64,000 nt of DNA. Origin: Adiantum capillus-veneris (taxonomy: Eukaryota; Streptophyta; Polypodiopsida; Polypodiales; Pteridaceae). Shown here piece after piece: positions 13,947-24,373 of the stretch. The first letter of the stretch is position 1; every line of letters starts with the position of its first letter. The DNA lies in the NCBI GenBank assembly GCA_014529385.2, contig CM043964.1, forward strand, positions 136,355,920-136,419,919. Direction: 5' to 3'. The notes under the pieces are model-generated. The model made no database searches, had not been told where the DNA came from, and worked only from the letters and a program-made list of their open reading frames with translations. The position numbers were made by a program, and so were the translations under genes.

Positions 13947-15205
13947 CTACATTAACACATCCTGAACTAAGTCATAGGGTTTTGCATACTCACCTAGTGA
14001 GAAGTCCACGATGTCTATCTTCCGCCGCGGTTTAGCTGCTTGCTTGCTAGACTGGGCCTTCACTTTCATCTTCTCCTCTCTTTGAGATGCCTCCTCGTGC
14101 CTTGCACGCTTCACTTCCGTAGCATCCACTTCTTCTACCTTCGCTTTTCCTTTGTGCTTCTCTCAAGATGATTCTTCTACTTTCACCTTCCCTTTATCCT
14201 CTAAGCTAATAACACTCACCGCTTGGTTCACAGTAGGTGGTGGGGGTAGTGGCGGAATGAGAGGTTGGGGTGGTGGTTGCTGTTGTACAGGTGGTCGAAG
14301 GATTTGGACCGGTGAGATTGGTCCTGGCTACCTAGGTGGTGGTGGTCTTGCTCTTGGCGGAGATATCTGATTCTGTCTCCCCCCTCTATTGAAATTCTGC
14401 CTCCTCGGGTGTGGGCAGTAGTACATTCCATGGCCATCTTCCCCATATTTGTAACAGTGGTACTCTGGGTTCTGCCTTCGTTGTCCCCTTCCTTGTTCTG
14501 AGTTTCTGCCAGATGCATGTCCTTGCTGCACCAGATGCACAGATAAACTCTCTAGTTGGGTGGTGATGCGACTCAGCAGGTCTTGCTGTTCTTCTGATGC
14601 CTCCTGTGGTTGGACTCTATGATTGGCTGTTGCAGCCACTGAGGCTGGTCGGGCCGAGCTTGTTTCCTATGACTTGTTTACTCTTGCTTGCATTCGCAGC
14701 TTCTTATCTTTAAGGCGGGCTACTTCAACTACCAACTCATATGTTGCAGGAAACCTTCCCTTCACCTTCTCTCTAAGCGGCGACCATAGAACAACAATGA
14801 AACAGTCCTTCTTTAGGAAATTAGGCACTCCTTTGCCTTCTCCTCCAATGTGGCAACCCATCTCTCCCGTAAGTCCACAAACTTTGACTCGTAGGTGGCA
14901 TACTCCAGCAGGCCTCCTTGCTTTAATTCTGTCAGTAGCTGCCATAGCTTCTCCGAGCTTGTGCTTCCACCAAACCTCTTTACAAAAGCAACCCTTAACA
15001 CATCCCATGCATTCTTGGTAGCCTGGGGCAATGCATTATACCAAGACTTGGCCTCTACTTTCATCAGTAGAGAAAAAATTCTAAGTCGTGAAACGTCGTC
15101 ATCTTTGTTGGAGACGACACAAGCAATGTCGAAATCATCCAAAAAGTCGGTGGTGAGATCCTCTCCCTTCTTTCCACTGAACGTGGGGAAAGAAACACTT
15201 GCCAT
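13947..15205 (-). pseudogene. Tat-like gag, copy 1
   Basis: It starts at an ATG at 15205 (MASVSFPTFSGKKGEDL). The capsid-like region (SWYNALPQATKNAWDVLRVAFVKRFGG) is typical of the plant retrotransposon gag family. A frameshift near 14830 moves the frame to 15008-14667, and a TAG near 14667 separates the Q-rich stretch and nucleocapsid (14639-14328). The zinc knuckle reads CYKYGEDGHGMYYC, so the second zinc-binding Cys is Tyr. A basic stretch (KRARHEEASQREEKMKVKAQSSKQ) at 14129-13947 leads to protease. The copy at 63300 shares the start and most residues and lacks the first frameshift. Confidence 0.85.
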
Positions 15206-15307
15206 GGGGGTAACTCAGGAAATTACAAACCTTTTTTTCTTTTTCTTTTTTCTTTTACATCAACAGTAGCGGCTCATAGCGGCTTTTTACAGGGGTGGAA
15301 GGATAGG

Positions 15308-16076
15308 TTAAAACAGGAAAAGAATAGAGACATTAAAGGAATGATGGTAATCTAATATGGGAAGAATGATAGGGTTCAGGGAATTGAGGATTTCTCCTAG
15401 TACAGCCGCACCGAATAGGTATACAATCTTTTGTTGGTAGAAGACTTTCCTATCTACATAGATATTCACATGCATATGCTGCAAGAATATGAATGGGAAT
15501 GCCGTCGGCCAGTTTTTCATCATGCACAAAGGGTGGAATACTTACTTATACTCTTACCGTGCCAGCGTTGATGAGTCGGCACATCCACAAGAGGTCGTCG
15601 CCTTTCATGGGCTCTACCTTTCCTTCATTGCTCAGCATGTACGAGGTGATGGCGACGCATCTGACCACTCTCAGCCTTTTGGCTAACAACAATTGCAGGT
15701 AATTTCTGTAATCGGCGTGTTGCATGAATTCTACTCCATTCAGTTGCAGCTCGTCTCCAGCCCACTGGGTTTCTCCCGTGGTAGAGAGCTTCTTCATAAT
15801 AAGTTGTACAGGGAGAGGAGGAAGGTCCTCCACTCGCTTCCCAAAACAGCAAGAGCAGTAGCCGAACCACTCTTCTCTAGGACATGGGAATCTTCTTACC
15901 ACTTCTTCTTCTGGATTGTCAAAGTGGATTTGTAGCATTCGCATGCGTCGTGCAAATCGGTAGGCGACCTTCCGCCGCTTAGCTTCGGATGACTTCTTCT
16001 TTGACAAAGTAGGTACAACCCGGTTTTCTGAGCTTGAAGCACTTGCTTGGCCAGATGCTTCTCCCTTCAGGGTCAT
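15308..16076 (-). CDS. Tat-like ORF1 main exons (ORFc and ORFd)
   Basis: ORFc (16076-15546) starts MTLKGEASGQ and has a basic region (KKKSSEAKRRKVAYRFARRMR) and a Cys-rich motif (FPCPREEWFGYCSCCFGKR). It ends four codons into a candidate intron. ORFd (15529-15308) contains HMHVNIYVDRKVFYQQK and YLFGAAVLGEIL. Removing the 79-base GT-AG segment at 15479-15557 puts ORFc and ORFd in one frame at phase 0. The same arrangement is found in the second copy at 62433-63209, so it is a family trait. I do not recognise the domain; an ORF upstream of gag is known in Ogre elements, and its role is unknown. Confidence 0.6.
15479..15557 (-). other. Candidate 79-bp intron in Tat-like ORF1, copy 1
   Basis: The donor on the minus strand is acg|gtaagagtataagtaagt and the acceptor is ttcttgcag|catatg. 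The length is 79 bases. Splicing joins two reading frames at phase 0. The homologous segment in copy 3 (62960-63038) is also 79 bases with both splice sites kept. Confidence 0.5.
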
Positions 16077-16306
16077 GTGTTTCCAGACTCGCTTATCTTC
16101 TCCTTGCCTTTGGCTCGAGCAGCCCCTTTAGGCCACTTTGGAGTTATATCTTTGACTGTAGTTTCTTTAGGGAAAAGAGGTCTCACCGTTCGTTTCCCTT
16201 CCTTGACATGAATGATTTCTTTGCGATGGATGTCGATGTAGATGACTTCAGCCCTTTCGCTACCTTCATTGCTGGCACTCGTTGACAGTGTGCCTTGGTT
16301 GACCAC
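16073..16306 (-). CDS. Tat-like ORF1 region, ORFb
   Basis: A small frame (STSASNEGSERAEVIYIDIHRKEIIHV ... TPKWPKGAARAKGKEKISESGNT) overlaps the end of ORFa in another frame. Its TGA overlaps the ATG of ORFc as ATGA. The same overlaps occur in the second copy (62233-62442). The sequence is lysine-rich at the C-terminus and has no recognised domain. It may be joined to its neighbours by splicing or frameshifting in the active parent element. Confidence 0.5.
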   Translation of the reverse strand: MVNQGTLSTSASNEGSERAEVIYIDIHRKEIIHVKEGKRTVRPLFPKETTVKDITPKWPKGAARAKGKEKISESGNT

Positions 16307-16505
16307 AGTGATGGCACTTCACCAATCTCCCACCTGATGCTTTTGATTTATAGTTAGAATGAGTGACACGAGATGGAGAATTTACCTCTTGAATGCTCAC
16401 GACGCTGCAACCTGGCAGTAGCACCTCAATGAAGGAGGCTAGTGCCTCCTTCGTCTCCTCTTCTTCCGTCCTCCAGTTAGGAAATTCCTTCAGCCATTCG
16501 TCCAT
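16266..16505 (-). CDS. Tat-like ORF1 region, ORFa with CCHC zinc knuckle
   Basis: 79 codons starting MDEWLKEFPNWRTEEEETKEAL, with an acidic, probably helical N-terminus. The C-terminus carries CHHCGQPRHTVNEC, a full C-x2-C-x4-H-x4-C knuckle. It lies directly downstream of the primer site and far upstream of gag, which has its own knuckle near 14430. The equivalent ORF at 62010-62267 keeps all four zinc ligands (CHHCCQPRHTLNEC). A nucleic-acid-binding accessory protein is an inference from the motif. Confidence 0.65.
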   Translation of the reverse strand: MDEWLKEFPNWRTEEEETKEALASFIEVLLPGCSVVSIQEVNSPSRVTHSNYKSKASGGRLVKCHHCGQPRHTVNECQQ

Positions 16506-16557
16506 GATTGATAGTGGGCGTCACTTTCAGCATTGTAAACTGAAGGGTCTTAGAAAA

Positions 16558-16581
16558 GCCCTCCTCAGTGGGAGTAGGAAA
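16558..16581 (-). other. Primer-binding-site region, copy 1 (diverged)
   Basis: The minus strand after the LTR end CCGTCA reads TTTCCTACTCCCACTGAGGAGG. The matching position in copy 3 reads TTTGGTGCCCCAACGGAGGAGG, closer to what a tRNA primer site looks like. Copy 1 has therefore probably lost its primer site. Confidence 0.5.
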
Positions 16582-17935
<1,354 letters not shown>

Positions 17936-19337
17936 GCTTTGGACATGAAGCCTCAACTTTCCAATCAAGGGAGTAATGGAGACTTGTTGTCCCTTGAAAG
18001 CTGCATCAGCCACTACTATATCTCTCATCTCAAAAGCTTGAATGCCCAACTTGGTGGCTTGTTGTCCCTTGAAAGCTGCATCAGCCACTACTATATCTCT
18101 CATCTCAAAAGCTTGAATGCCCAACCTTTCCCCAAGCATAGGAAAGTGATGATCCTTTGCAATGAGCATCCTCTTTTGGAGCTTCGATGGTGGAAGCCCT
18201 AGGAGTCTCATGCGAGTATTCTTCTTGGGGCAAGAAATGATAGCCATGTCCTTGCTCCCCACACTTGAAACACTTATGGTCCTTGCAAAAAGATTCAAGC
18301 TCTTCAGGAGAGAGTTTGTTTTTACCTTTGTAAACTCCCTTCTCCTTGGACCGATTGTTGTTGTTGTTGGAATTGACTTGGGAAGTATTTTGAACATTGG
18401 TTTCCCCCTTTGCATCATTTTTGTCTTTGTTTTCCATGGGCTTGACATTATGTCTAGCCCCTTGATGGAAATTGATGCGTGAAGCAACCATGGTGTGATG
18501 GATTACTTCGCTAATAGTACCAGGCCGTTGAGAGTTGATGTATTTAGCCATCTCTTCACGTAATCCCGCACAGAATTGCTGCCTTTGCTCGGAAAAGTCT
18601 ATCTTTTGAAAGACAGTAGCCTTGAGATGCAAATCCCATAACTTATCTACATATTTGTGGATAGACTCATGGGAGAGGAGCTTCAAGTTGCGCCATTTGG
18701 TAAGCACTTTGTCCTTTGCATCGCTTGCAAGGAATTGCTTCATGATGGAAACTCGTAGAGTTTTCCATGTTTTTGGGGCTTCACCATTGCCACAAAGGCT
18801 AGCCCACCATTGACGAGCTGATTTTTGGAAGTGCATAGCTACATGGTGTAGCTTGGAGGACTCTGTGAAGCCCTCATCTCCAAAGGCCGCATCAAATTGT
18901 TGGATGAAGGCCAACACTTTGTCGGTAGCACCGAAGGTGCCATCATAGGTGAGAGAAGAGATACTCTTTCCTCCCTCCTTGAACTTATTTAGCTTTTGTG
19001 ACCTTTGCCATGCAGGAAATGATTTGCGATGTCCTCCCCTCTTGTATTCTCTAGGAGAATAGCCATAACTTTTGTCGAAAGATGAGAAAGGTGAAGAAGA
19101 AGGAGAACAGGGTGACCTCTTCCTAGCCCTTTTCTTCCTTTGTTTCCTCTCTTGCCTTTCAGAGTGATGAGGAGAAGGACTATGTGTTGATCTTTTACTC
19201 TTGGGAGGAGTGGGCAATCGTCTAGAACGCCGTCTTCGTGGAGCCACATCTTCAGAGGAACTTAAACTTTCATTGCTTTCTTGCTCTTTGGATTCCTCCT
19301 CTCGAATGGGAGAGAGTCTTCTTTTGGGGGTCTCTTC
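17936..19337 (-). CDS. Chromovirus gag fragment, copy B
   Basis: It holds an uninterrupted 380-codon frame (19247-18105). The N-terminus is Arg/Ser-rich (RKQRKKRARKRSPCSPSSS). The capsid domain includes MHFQKSARQWWASLCGNG and KQFLASDAKDKVLTKWRNLK. A basic linker with an Asn run (NSNNNNNRSKEKG) leads to a knuckle that begins CFKCGEQGHGYHF but has lost its last Cys: one extra T shifts the frame to FLPQEE, and it is restored a few codons later. Downstream (17936-18125) the protease start is replaced by two copies of a 75-bp segment. There are no LTRs and the piece is fused to the Tat-like LTR on its left, so it is a fragment even though the gag frame is open. Confidence 0.8.
17983..18126. repeat. 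75-bp tandem duplication in copy B
   Basis: The segment starting cttgttgtcccttgaaagct at 17983 is repeated from 18058 with almost no changes. A 75-bp period is 25 codons, so the minus-strand frame stays open and reads IQAFEMRDIVVADAAFKGQQ twice. Copies A and C have a single unit. Confidence 0.9.
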
Positions 19338-20061
19338 TCATTTTGTTTACAAGAGCACCTGTATCGATCCAGAAAGACCCAACATTTTGTCGTGTATCAA
19401 GGGTAAGGACATGGCAAGCATATGAAGCATTAAAAAAGAAAAGGCCGACTTGGCTCAACTATCCAAAACTATTAGCTTCAAAGCAAGGACCAGCAACTGA
19501 GGAATACATGGTGAAAACCCTAACAAGCACCATGAACTTCTCCAAGAGCCTCCCTAACCTCTCATGTGCAATGCTATTTAAAATCTGTAGAATGTTGCTC
19601 ACATGTATCCAAGTCTTTCATGAGCATGAACAAGCAGAGCCCAATGGATGTCCTTTTCAAAAGGTAACCAAGGCTTATGCTATGATTTGAGTTAACAACC
19701 TTCAGAAAAAGTCCTTTACGGATTCTATGCTAGATGTATGTTCTTGCCATCAAGAAATATGTTGGCATTTGAAGAAGCTTTTTACATTGGGTTCTTCACA
19801 TGGCATAGAAAGATTTTTGGACCAGTGATTAGCAATCTGAGAGCAAGGTTTGTTGGATATTCAGCCATAGAACTCAAAAATAAAGTTACTATTCAGTTTC
19901 TGCAAGTCCCTGAGAAAGAACAGCGCATCAAACATATCAAAAAGCACTTCAAGCACTTAAAGACCGCCTCGTCAGTCATCAACCCAAAGACTATTTTAAT
20001 CCATGAAACTGTGTCAAGGGACGACACAGTCGAGGAGGGGGGAATGCTAGCAGCAAGCTAA
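19338..20061 (+). pseudogene. Unassigned reading frames upstream of a purine tract
   Basis: Two plus-strand frames (19238-19690, of which the first third is antisense to gag copy B, and 19738-20061) encode basic sequences such as NLRARFVGYSAIELKNKVTIQF. I do not recognise the family. The second ends VSRDDTVEEGGMLAAS, encoded across the purine tract gaggaggggggaa that precedes an LTR-like start. This placement suggests the C-terminal end of a retroelement polyprotein whose 5' part has been replaced by copy B. Confidence 0.35.
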
Positions 20062-20455
20062 CCCGTGTAACATTTTTTGAGAACTTTATTGTAAAAACAC
20101 TTTTTCTTTTGATAAATTGGGAATATTGTAACTCCTATTCGACAAGTGGATATTGTAATCTATGAGCCGAGGCTATAAGCTTCTAGATTGTATCAATTTA
20201 TCCTTAATTAGAGCTCCCAAAAGATTATTTTTTGACCAAGTATAAAAGCCAATTTTTGACCACGTATAAAAGACAATTTTTATTATCAAGTTTTTGGATA
20301 ATAAATACACAACGTGAGCTAACAACGCTCACTTCTCTCCTTCTCATGCTTCCATCTCTCTTGTCGGTTGTCACATTGCAGTGCTGTCTATTGTGTTGCA
20401 ACCACAGGTAAGAGCTCTACACATTGACGTAAACATAACATGGTAAATCGTAGCT
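20044..20455 (+). repeat. LTR-like segment
   Basis: It starts TGCTAGCAGCAAGCTAAC right after a purine tract. Two TATA-like tataaaag sites lie near 20241 and 20263, followed by CT-rich leader-like sequence. A possible end is ...cataaca near 20440. The sequence beyond does not continue as a recognisable element, so this may be a 3' LTR with a poorly defined right end. Confidence 0.45.
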
Positions 20456-20957
20456 TTTGGCGTCACCAACCTGCGGTCTAATTTCATCATAAGTAGGAAT
20501 TTAAACTAGGAAATCACAAAATAAGCATAGGTGCGGTATTGGGATATCATTGCTAAGCATTTAGATGCATTCGGGGTCAAAAAAGACTAGGTCAAAATCT
20601 CACTACTGTTAATAATCGCATTTTTTGCACTTCACCTAAAGTGAGATTTGAGACTATAAGCACGTGTACTTAGGTCTTCTATACTTGTCCTAGAAGTTTC
20701 ATAACATTCGGATATCGTTTGATGCTGTAACGATCATGGTTTGTTTGCCGATTAGTGACTAGCTTTTGATGACTTAGGTCATTTGAGTGTAGCTTGTGTT
20801 AGATGTGAGTTGTCTGTTGTTTTCCAAGATATTGACACCCTCTTGTAGCCTCTATGCATTAGTTGAGTCAGCTTCCTCGCATGGTTGACAATTATGTTCG
20901 TGGTTCTCGCTATGTCTGCAATAAGATAAGAGTGAGTTAGGAAACCCATCCACAACA
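20456..20957. other. Unassigned stretch
   Basis: No reading frame or repeat is recognised. It contains ttttggcgtcaccaacc near 20455, reminiscent of a gypsy primer-site region, but no gag-like sequence follows. Confidence 0.3.
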
Positions 20958-21867
20958 TTACTATGTAAGTTTGGACTTAAGAAATGCAAATTGATTGCTA
21001 CTCAATGGAAACACGTTTAAAGTTGAGTCTTCATGACACTGGAGATCTTGTGAATGTCATTCTTTATCAGAATACTATTGAATGCCTCGTTTTGTATGCA
21101 ATACTAGGCCGTATATTCAGTTTACAATCTCTACATCAATAGATTTATGCATAGCCTAGGGTCCAAACATTGGCATGCTATCAAAAGGATCTTTCATTAA
21201 GTGAGTTACAATTTACATATTGGGTTGTTTTTATCCCAAGGGGGATCATTGCCGCTAGATTTGCATAATTTTTTGGGCTCATATTTTGCATTGGTTGTTA
21301 TGACTTTTTGGGCTCATATTGCGTTGGTTGTCATGACACACAAGTGTCTACAAGAAGTGGTTTTTGTTTCATGCTCAATGGTCCATGTATATTGTGGTTG
21401 AGCAAGAAGCAACCTACTATGGCCACTTCTAGTTGTGAGGCTAGCACAAGGGAGTCTTCACATCCTCAATTGAGTGTGTATGGCTTAGACACCTTATGGT
21501 TGATTTGTGTGTTGAATAGGACATTTCCAACATCATCTACACTAATAGTAAGAGCGCATTGGTAATTGCAGGGAGAAAAATTTTTCATGCTCACAAAAAA
21601 CACATTGAGGTGTGTTATCACTATGTTAGGGAGAGACTCTCATCAAGAGAGATTAGCTTAATTTATATGCCAACATAGGACAATCTTGCATGTTTGTTCA
21701 CAAAGGCTTTGACTTCCATGTAGGACTTGCATTTTATATACGCCCATAACTCTGGGGCTATCTTATGTTTCATTTTGTGCACTAAGAAATACACTCTTAG
21801 TTGTGTGCCTTGAGCTTCTTCATCTTCTCCAAGCTATTTTTGCATCCCTACAACCTTAATTCCAACA
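20958..21867 (+). pseudogene. Copia relic IV: RT end, RNase H and 3' LTR
   Basis: This plus-strand relic matches the copia elements at 21998-31654 in the opposite orientation. It carries the RT C-terminus (ctatgtaagtttggactt...), RNase H pieces (YVRERLSSREISLIYMPT at 21625-21680) and an LTR-like end that finishes ccttaattccaaca at 21867. Stops and small indels are frequent and it is clearly older than copies I and II. A 237-bp part of it (21631-21867) belongs to the segment repeated at 26104-26470. Confidence 0.7.
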
Positions 21868-21997
21868 ACGACTAAGAAGTCCAAGTGGCCTAGAGGCCAT
21901 CTCTTGACTGAGGAGTTTAAAAACTAAAGAAGAAGAAGTTATGTTTTGATTGTATGGGAAGTGTTCATGGAAAAAAGGATTTCCCAAAGGAGAAGTT
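21868..21997 (+). pseudogene. Gypsy D relic: gag zinc-knuckle region
   Basis: The plus strand reads KKKKLCFDCMGSVHGKKDF, which fits a gag knuckle with the last Cys changed to Phe, after LLTEEFKN in another frame. It is interrupted at AAGTT by the copia element; the continuation is the protease relic at 31660-32230. The segment is repeated identically at 26341-26470. Confidence 0.5.
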
Positions 21998-22224
21998 TGT
22001 TGGAATTAGGGTTGCAGAGAAACACACACAGCTTGGAGAAGATGAAGGAAGCTCAAGGCACACAATAGAGAGTGTGTTACTTAGTGTGCAATGGAAAGAT
22101 AGATAGCCCTAGAGTGATGGGCGTATATACAATGCACGGGGGAAAAAACCTCCTAAAGAGGGAAAAAATGCCCCGGTGGTCCTAGTGTGTTCACACACAT
22201 CACTACCACGTGTAGATGGTAACA
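21998..22224 (-). repeat. 3' LTR of copia I (227 bp)
   Basis: On the plus strand it begins TGTTGGAATTAGGG and ends GGTAACA. The left flank AAGTT (21993-21997) equals the target-site duplication of element II. By eye it differs from the 3' LTR of element II at about five positions. Confidence 0.85.
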
Positions 22225-22730
22225 AATCCCCCTTGGAGTGATGCGGTGAACGAGAGCTGGCACATGAGTAAAGGGAAGTGCAATGCCCTAAGGACAGGAT
22301 CAGTCCACAAAGGGGAGTAAGCCCAAATCTTTGCGGAAAGCTTCAAGCTTCTCACAAGACAATACCTTTGTGAAAAGATCTGCAAGGTTGTCCTGTGTTG
22401 GCACATAAGCCAAGCTGATATCTCCTGCTGAGAGCCTCTCCCTGACATAGTGCCAATGCGCTCTGACTGTCAATGTAGATAGTGTTGGCAGTGTCCTGTC
22501 CAACACCCAAATCAGCCATAAGGCGTCTGATTCATACACGCTCAACTGTAGCTGTGAAGACTGCCATGTACTCAGTCTCACAACTCGAAGTGGCCACAGT
22601 AGGTTGCTTCTTGCTCAACCATGATATACATGAACTGCCAAGCATGAAACAAAAACCACTTGTGGACACTCGTGTGTCAAAACAACCAGCCCAATCTGAG
22701 TCCGAAAAAGCATGTAAGCCTGGTGGCAAT
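22225..22730 (-). pseudogene. Copia I RNase H, first part
   Basis: It encodes the copia RNase H C-terminal half with SDSDWAGCFDTRVSTSGFCFML and SCETEYMAVFTATVE. About 60 bases (between the RNase H tyrosine-rich VHYHYVRERL block and the ALAVA block) are deleted near 22450 compared with element II. The frame continues at 24374 after the inserted solo LTR. Confidence 0.8.
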
Positions 22731-24368
22731 CGTAACATTTAATGGTCTAAAAACTTATGTGTAGCGGAAATTAGCATGAACATAGTGGGCATTTCATTAG
22801 AATAGATCCCTAATGAGAATTACAAGAGTGCTTGCGTGGAGAGAGAGAGCAACAAAAAGCATAACACCTAGTTAGATAGCATCAACAATACTTTCAAAAG
22901 AGAGAGAAATTAAGCTATTGACAACAGTTGAGGACCGGATTTGCATGGAGCCGGTCCCCCCTCCAAAAGGCTTTGTATTATGGTTTCTCCCATCAAGAGA
23001 GACATTGTACAATACAATTCTTTGTGTTCCTTCAAGACTAGCTAGTGCAATTAAGATGAAAGCTTCATGCACTAAGCAAAACACTTAGCAAACACAACTT
23101 TAATTATCCCCGTTCTCAGACCCAAGACCTCACACACCTTCGAAGATGGTGAGAGCTAGCAGGGTATGAGAGTAGATTGAGAGGAAGAAGGAGTATCTTA
23201 CGAGAAAGATGTACATCTCCTCACATAATCATTCATATTAGCAAAGATTAGCTTAGTAATTAGCATGGTAGAGGAGATGAGCATGCATTGAAGATTGGCT
23301 CTTGGTTGGATTTGCATCCACATGCCAAGAGTGTGTCAATGTAGGCTTCTATCTCACAAGCTTGGAGTAGGTGATGAGCTCTCCATTAAAGCTTGGGAAG
23401 AGATAGTCTTCTTTACTTCACACATGAGATTATGTGAGTGTGTGTGTGATAATGCCTTGCAAAAATCAGCCCCCTCTCTCTCTTGGGCGAGCCCTCTTGC
23501 TATTTGCTCTTGCTCAGCCCTCATTGGCCCTCCCCAAGTCAAGCCAATGACTATTAAGCAGCATAAGTGATAGCCTTCTGACATGTGTCCCCCTTTCCCC
23601 TTTTGTGAGAGCTTTTAGTAAATTAATAATTCAATTAAACTCTCATTGGACCCCTTTGCCTCCTGGACAATAGGAATCAGGCAAGCCATTGGGCTCATGA
23701 ATGCTCATTGGACCCCTTGGGAGACTGCCCAATAGTCATCTAGGAGACTTAATTCTCATTGGTTCTTTTATTAAGTGTTTTTAAATTAATTAAACTAGAT
23801 TTACTCTAGCCTAATTCTCATTGGTCCACCTCCAAGGCCATCCAATAGGAATTGGGTACACCTTGTGGGCATCTGGCTTAGGGAGCTGACATCTGTCCCT
23901 CATTCCCTTTGTGTAAAGGGAGCTTGTGTGTGTGTGGGGCTGACATGTGTCCCTCATTCCCTTTGTGTAAAGGGAGCTTGTGTGTGTGTGTCTTTCTCTC
24001 TCATCCCCTAGAAGAAAGGCTCGCCCCCTCCCAAGTAGGGATGTACAAAGACTTTTTTGTCACACACAAAGCATCCAATTCCCCTAGGTTTGACCTTTGG
24101 ACATAACCTTTGAATTTTGGAACCTTAGCATTTTGGAAGTCTTAATGGGATGAACCTTAGGGTCTTTTTAGCCCATTGTTGCACATGTCTCTTTTGCATA
24201 TGGCCCCCCCTTTGGATCCCTATTTTCCCTCCTTTGGATCCCTACTGTGGCCGGTCTGCTAGCTTAACCAATATTCTAGCTTTTTCTCCCCTGGCACTTC
24301 CCCATATTAAATGATCAGTTTAACATGAGAAAATCATTTAGGAGAATTAGATATTGATTATTATGACA
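22731..24368. repeat. Solo LTR of the chromovirus family C, with target duplication
   Basis: This 1,638-bp segment begins CGTAACATTTAATGG and ends ATTATTATGACA, and is flanked by GCAAT on both sides (22726-22730 and 24369-24373). It shares extended similarity with the 5' LTR at 52169-53728, including ttgaggaccngattt, tctcccatcaagagagac and the cattaaatgatcagtttaatatgag block near its end. No internal genes are present, so LTR-LTR recombination has removed the body. The first base is C where TG is expected (TG to CG). Frames inside it are not genes. Confidence 0.9.
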
Positions 24369-24373
24369 GCAAT

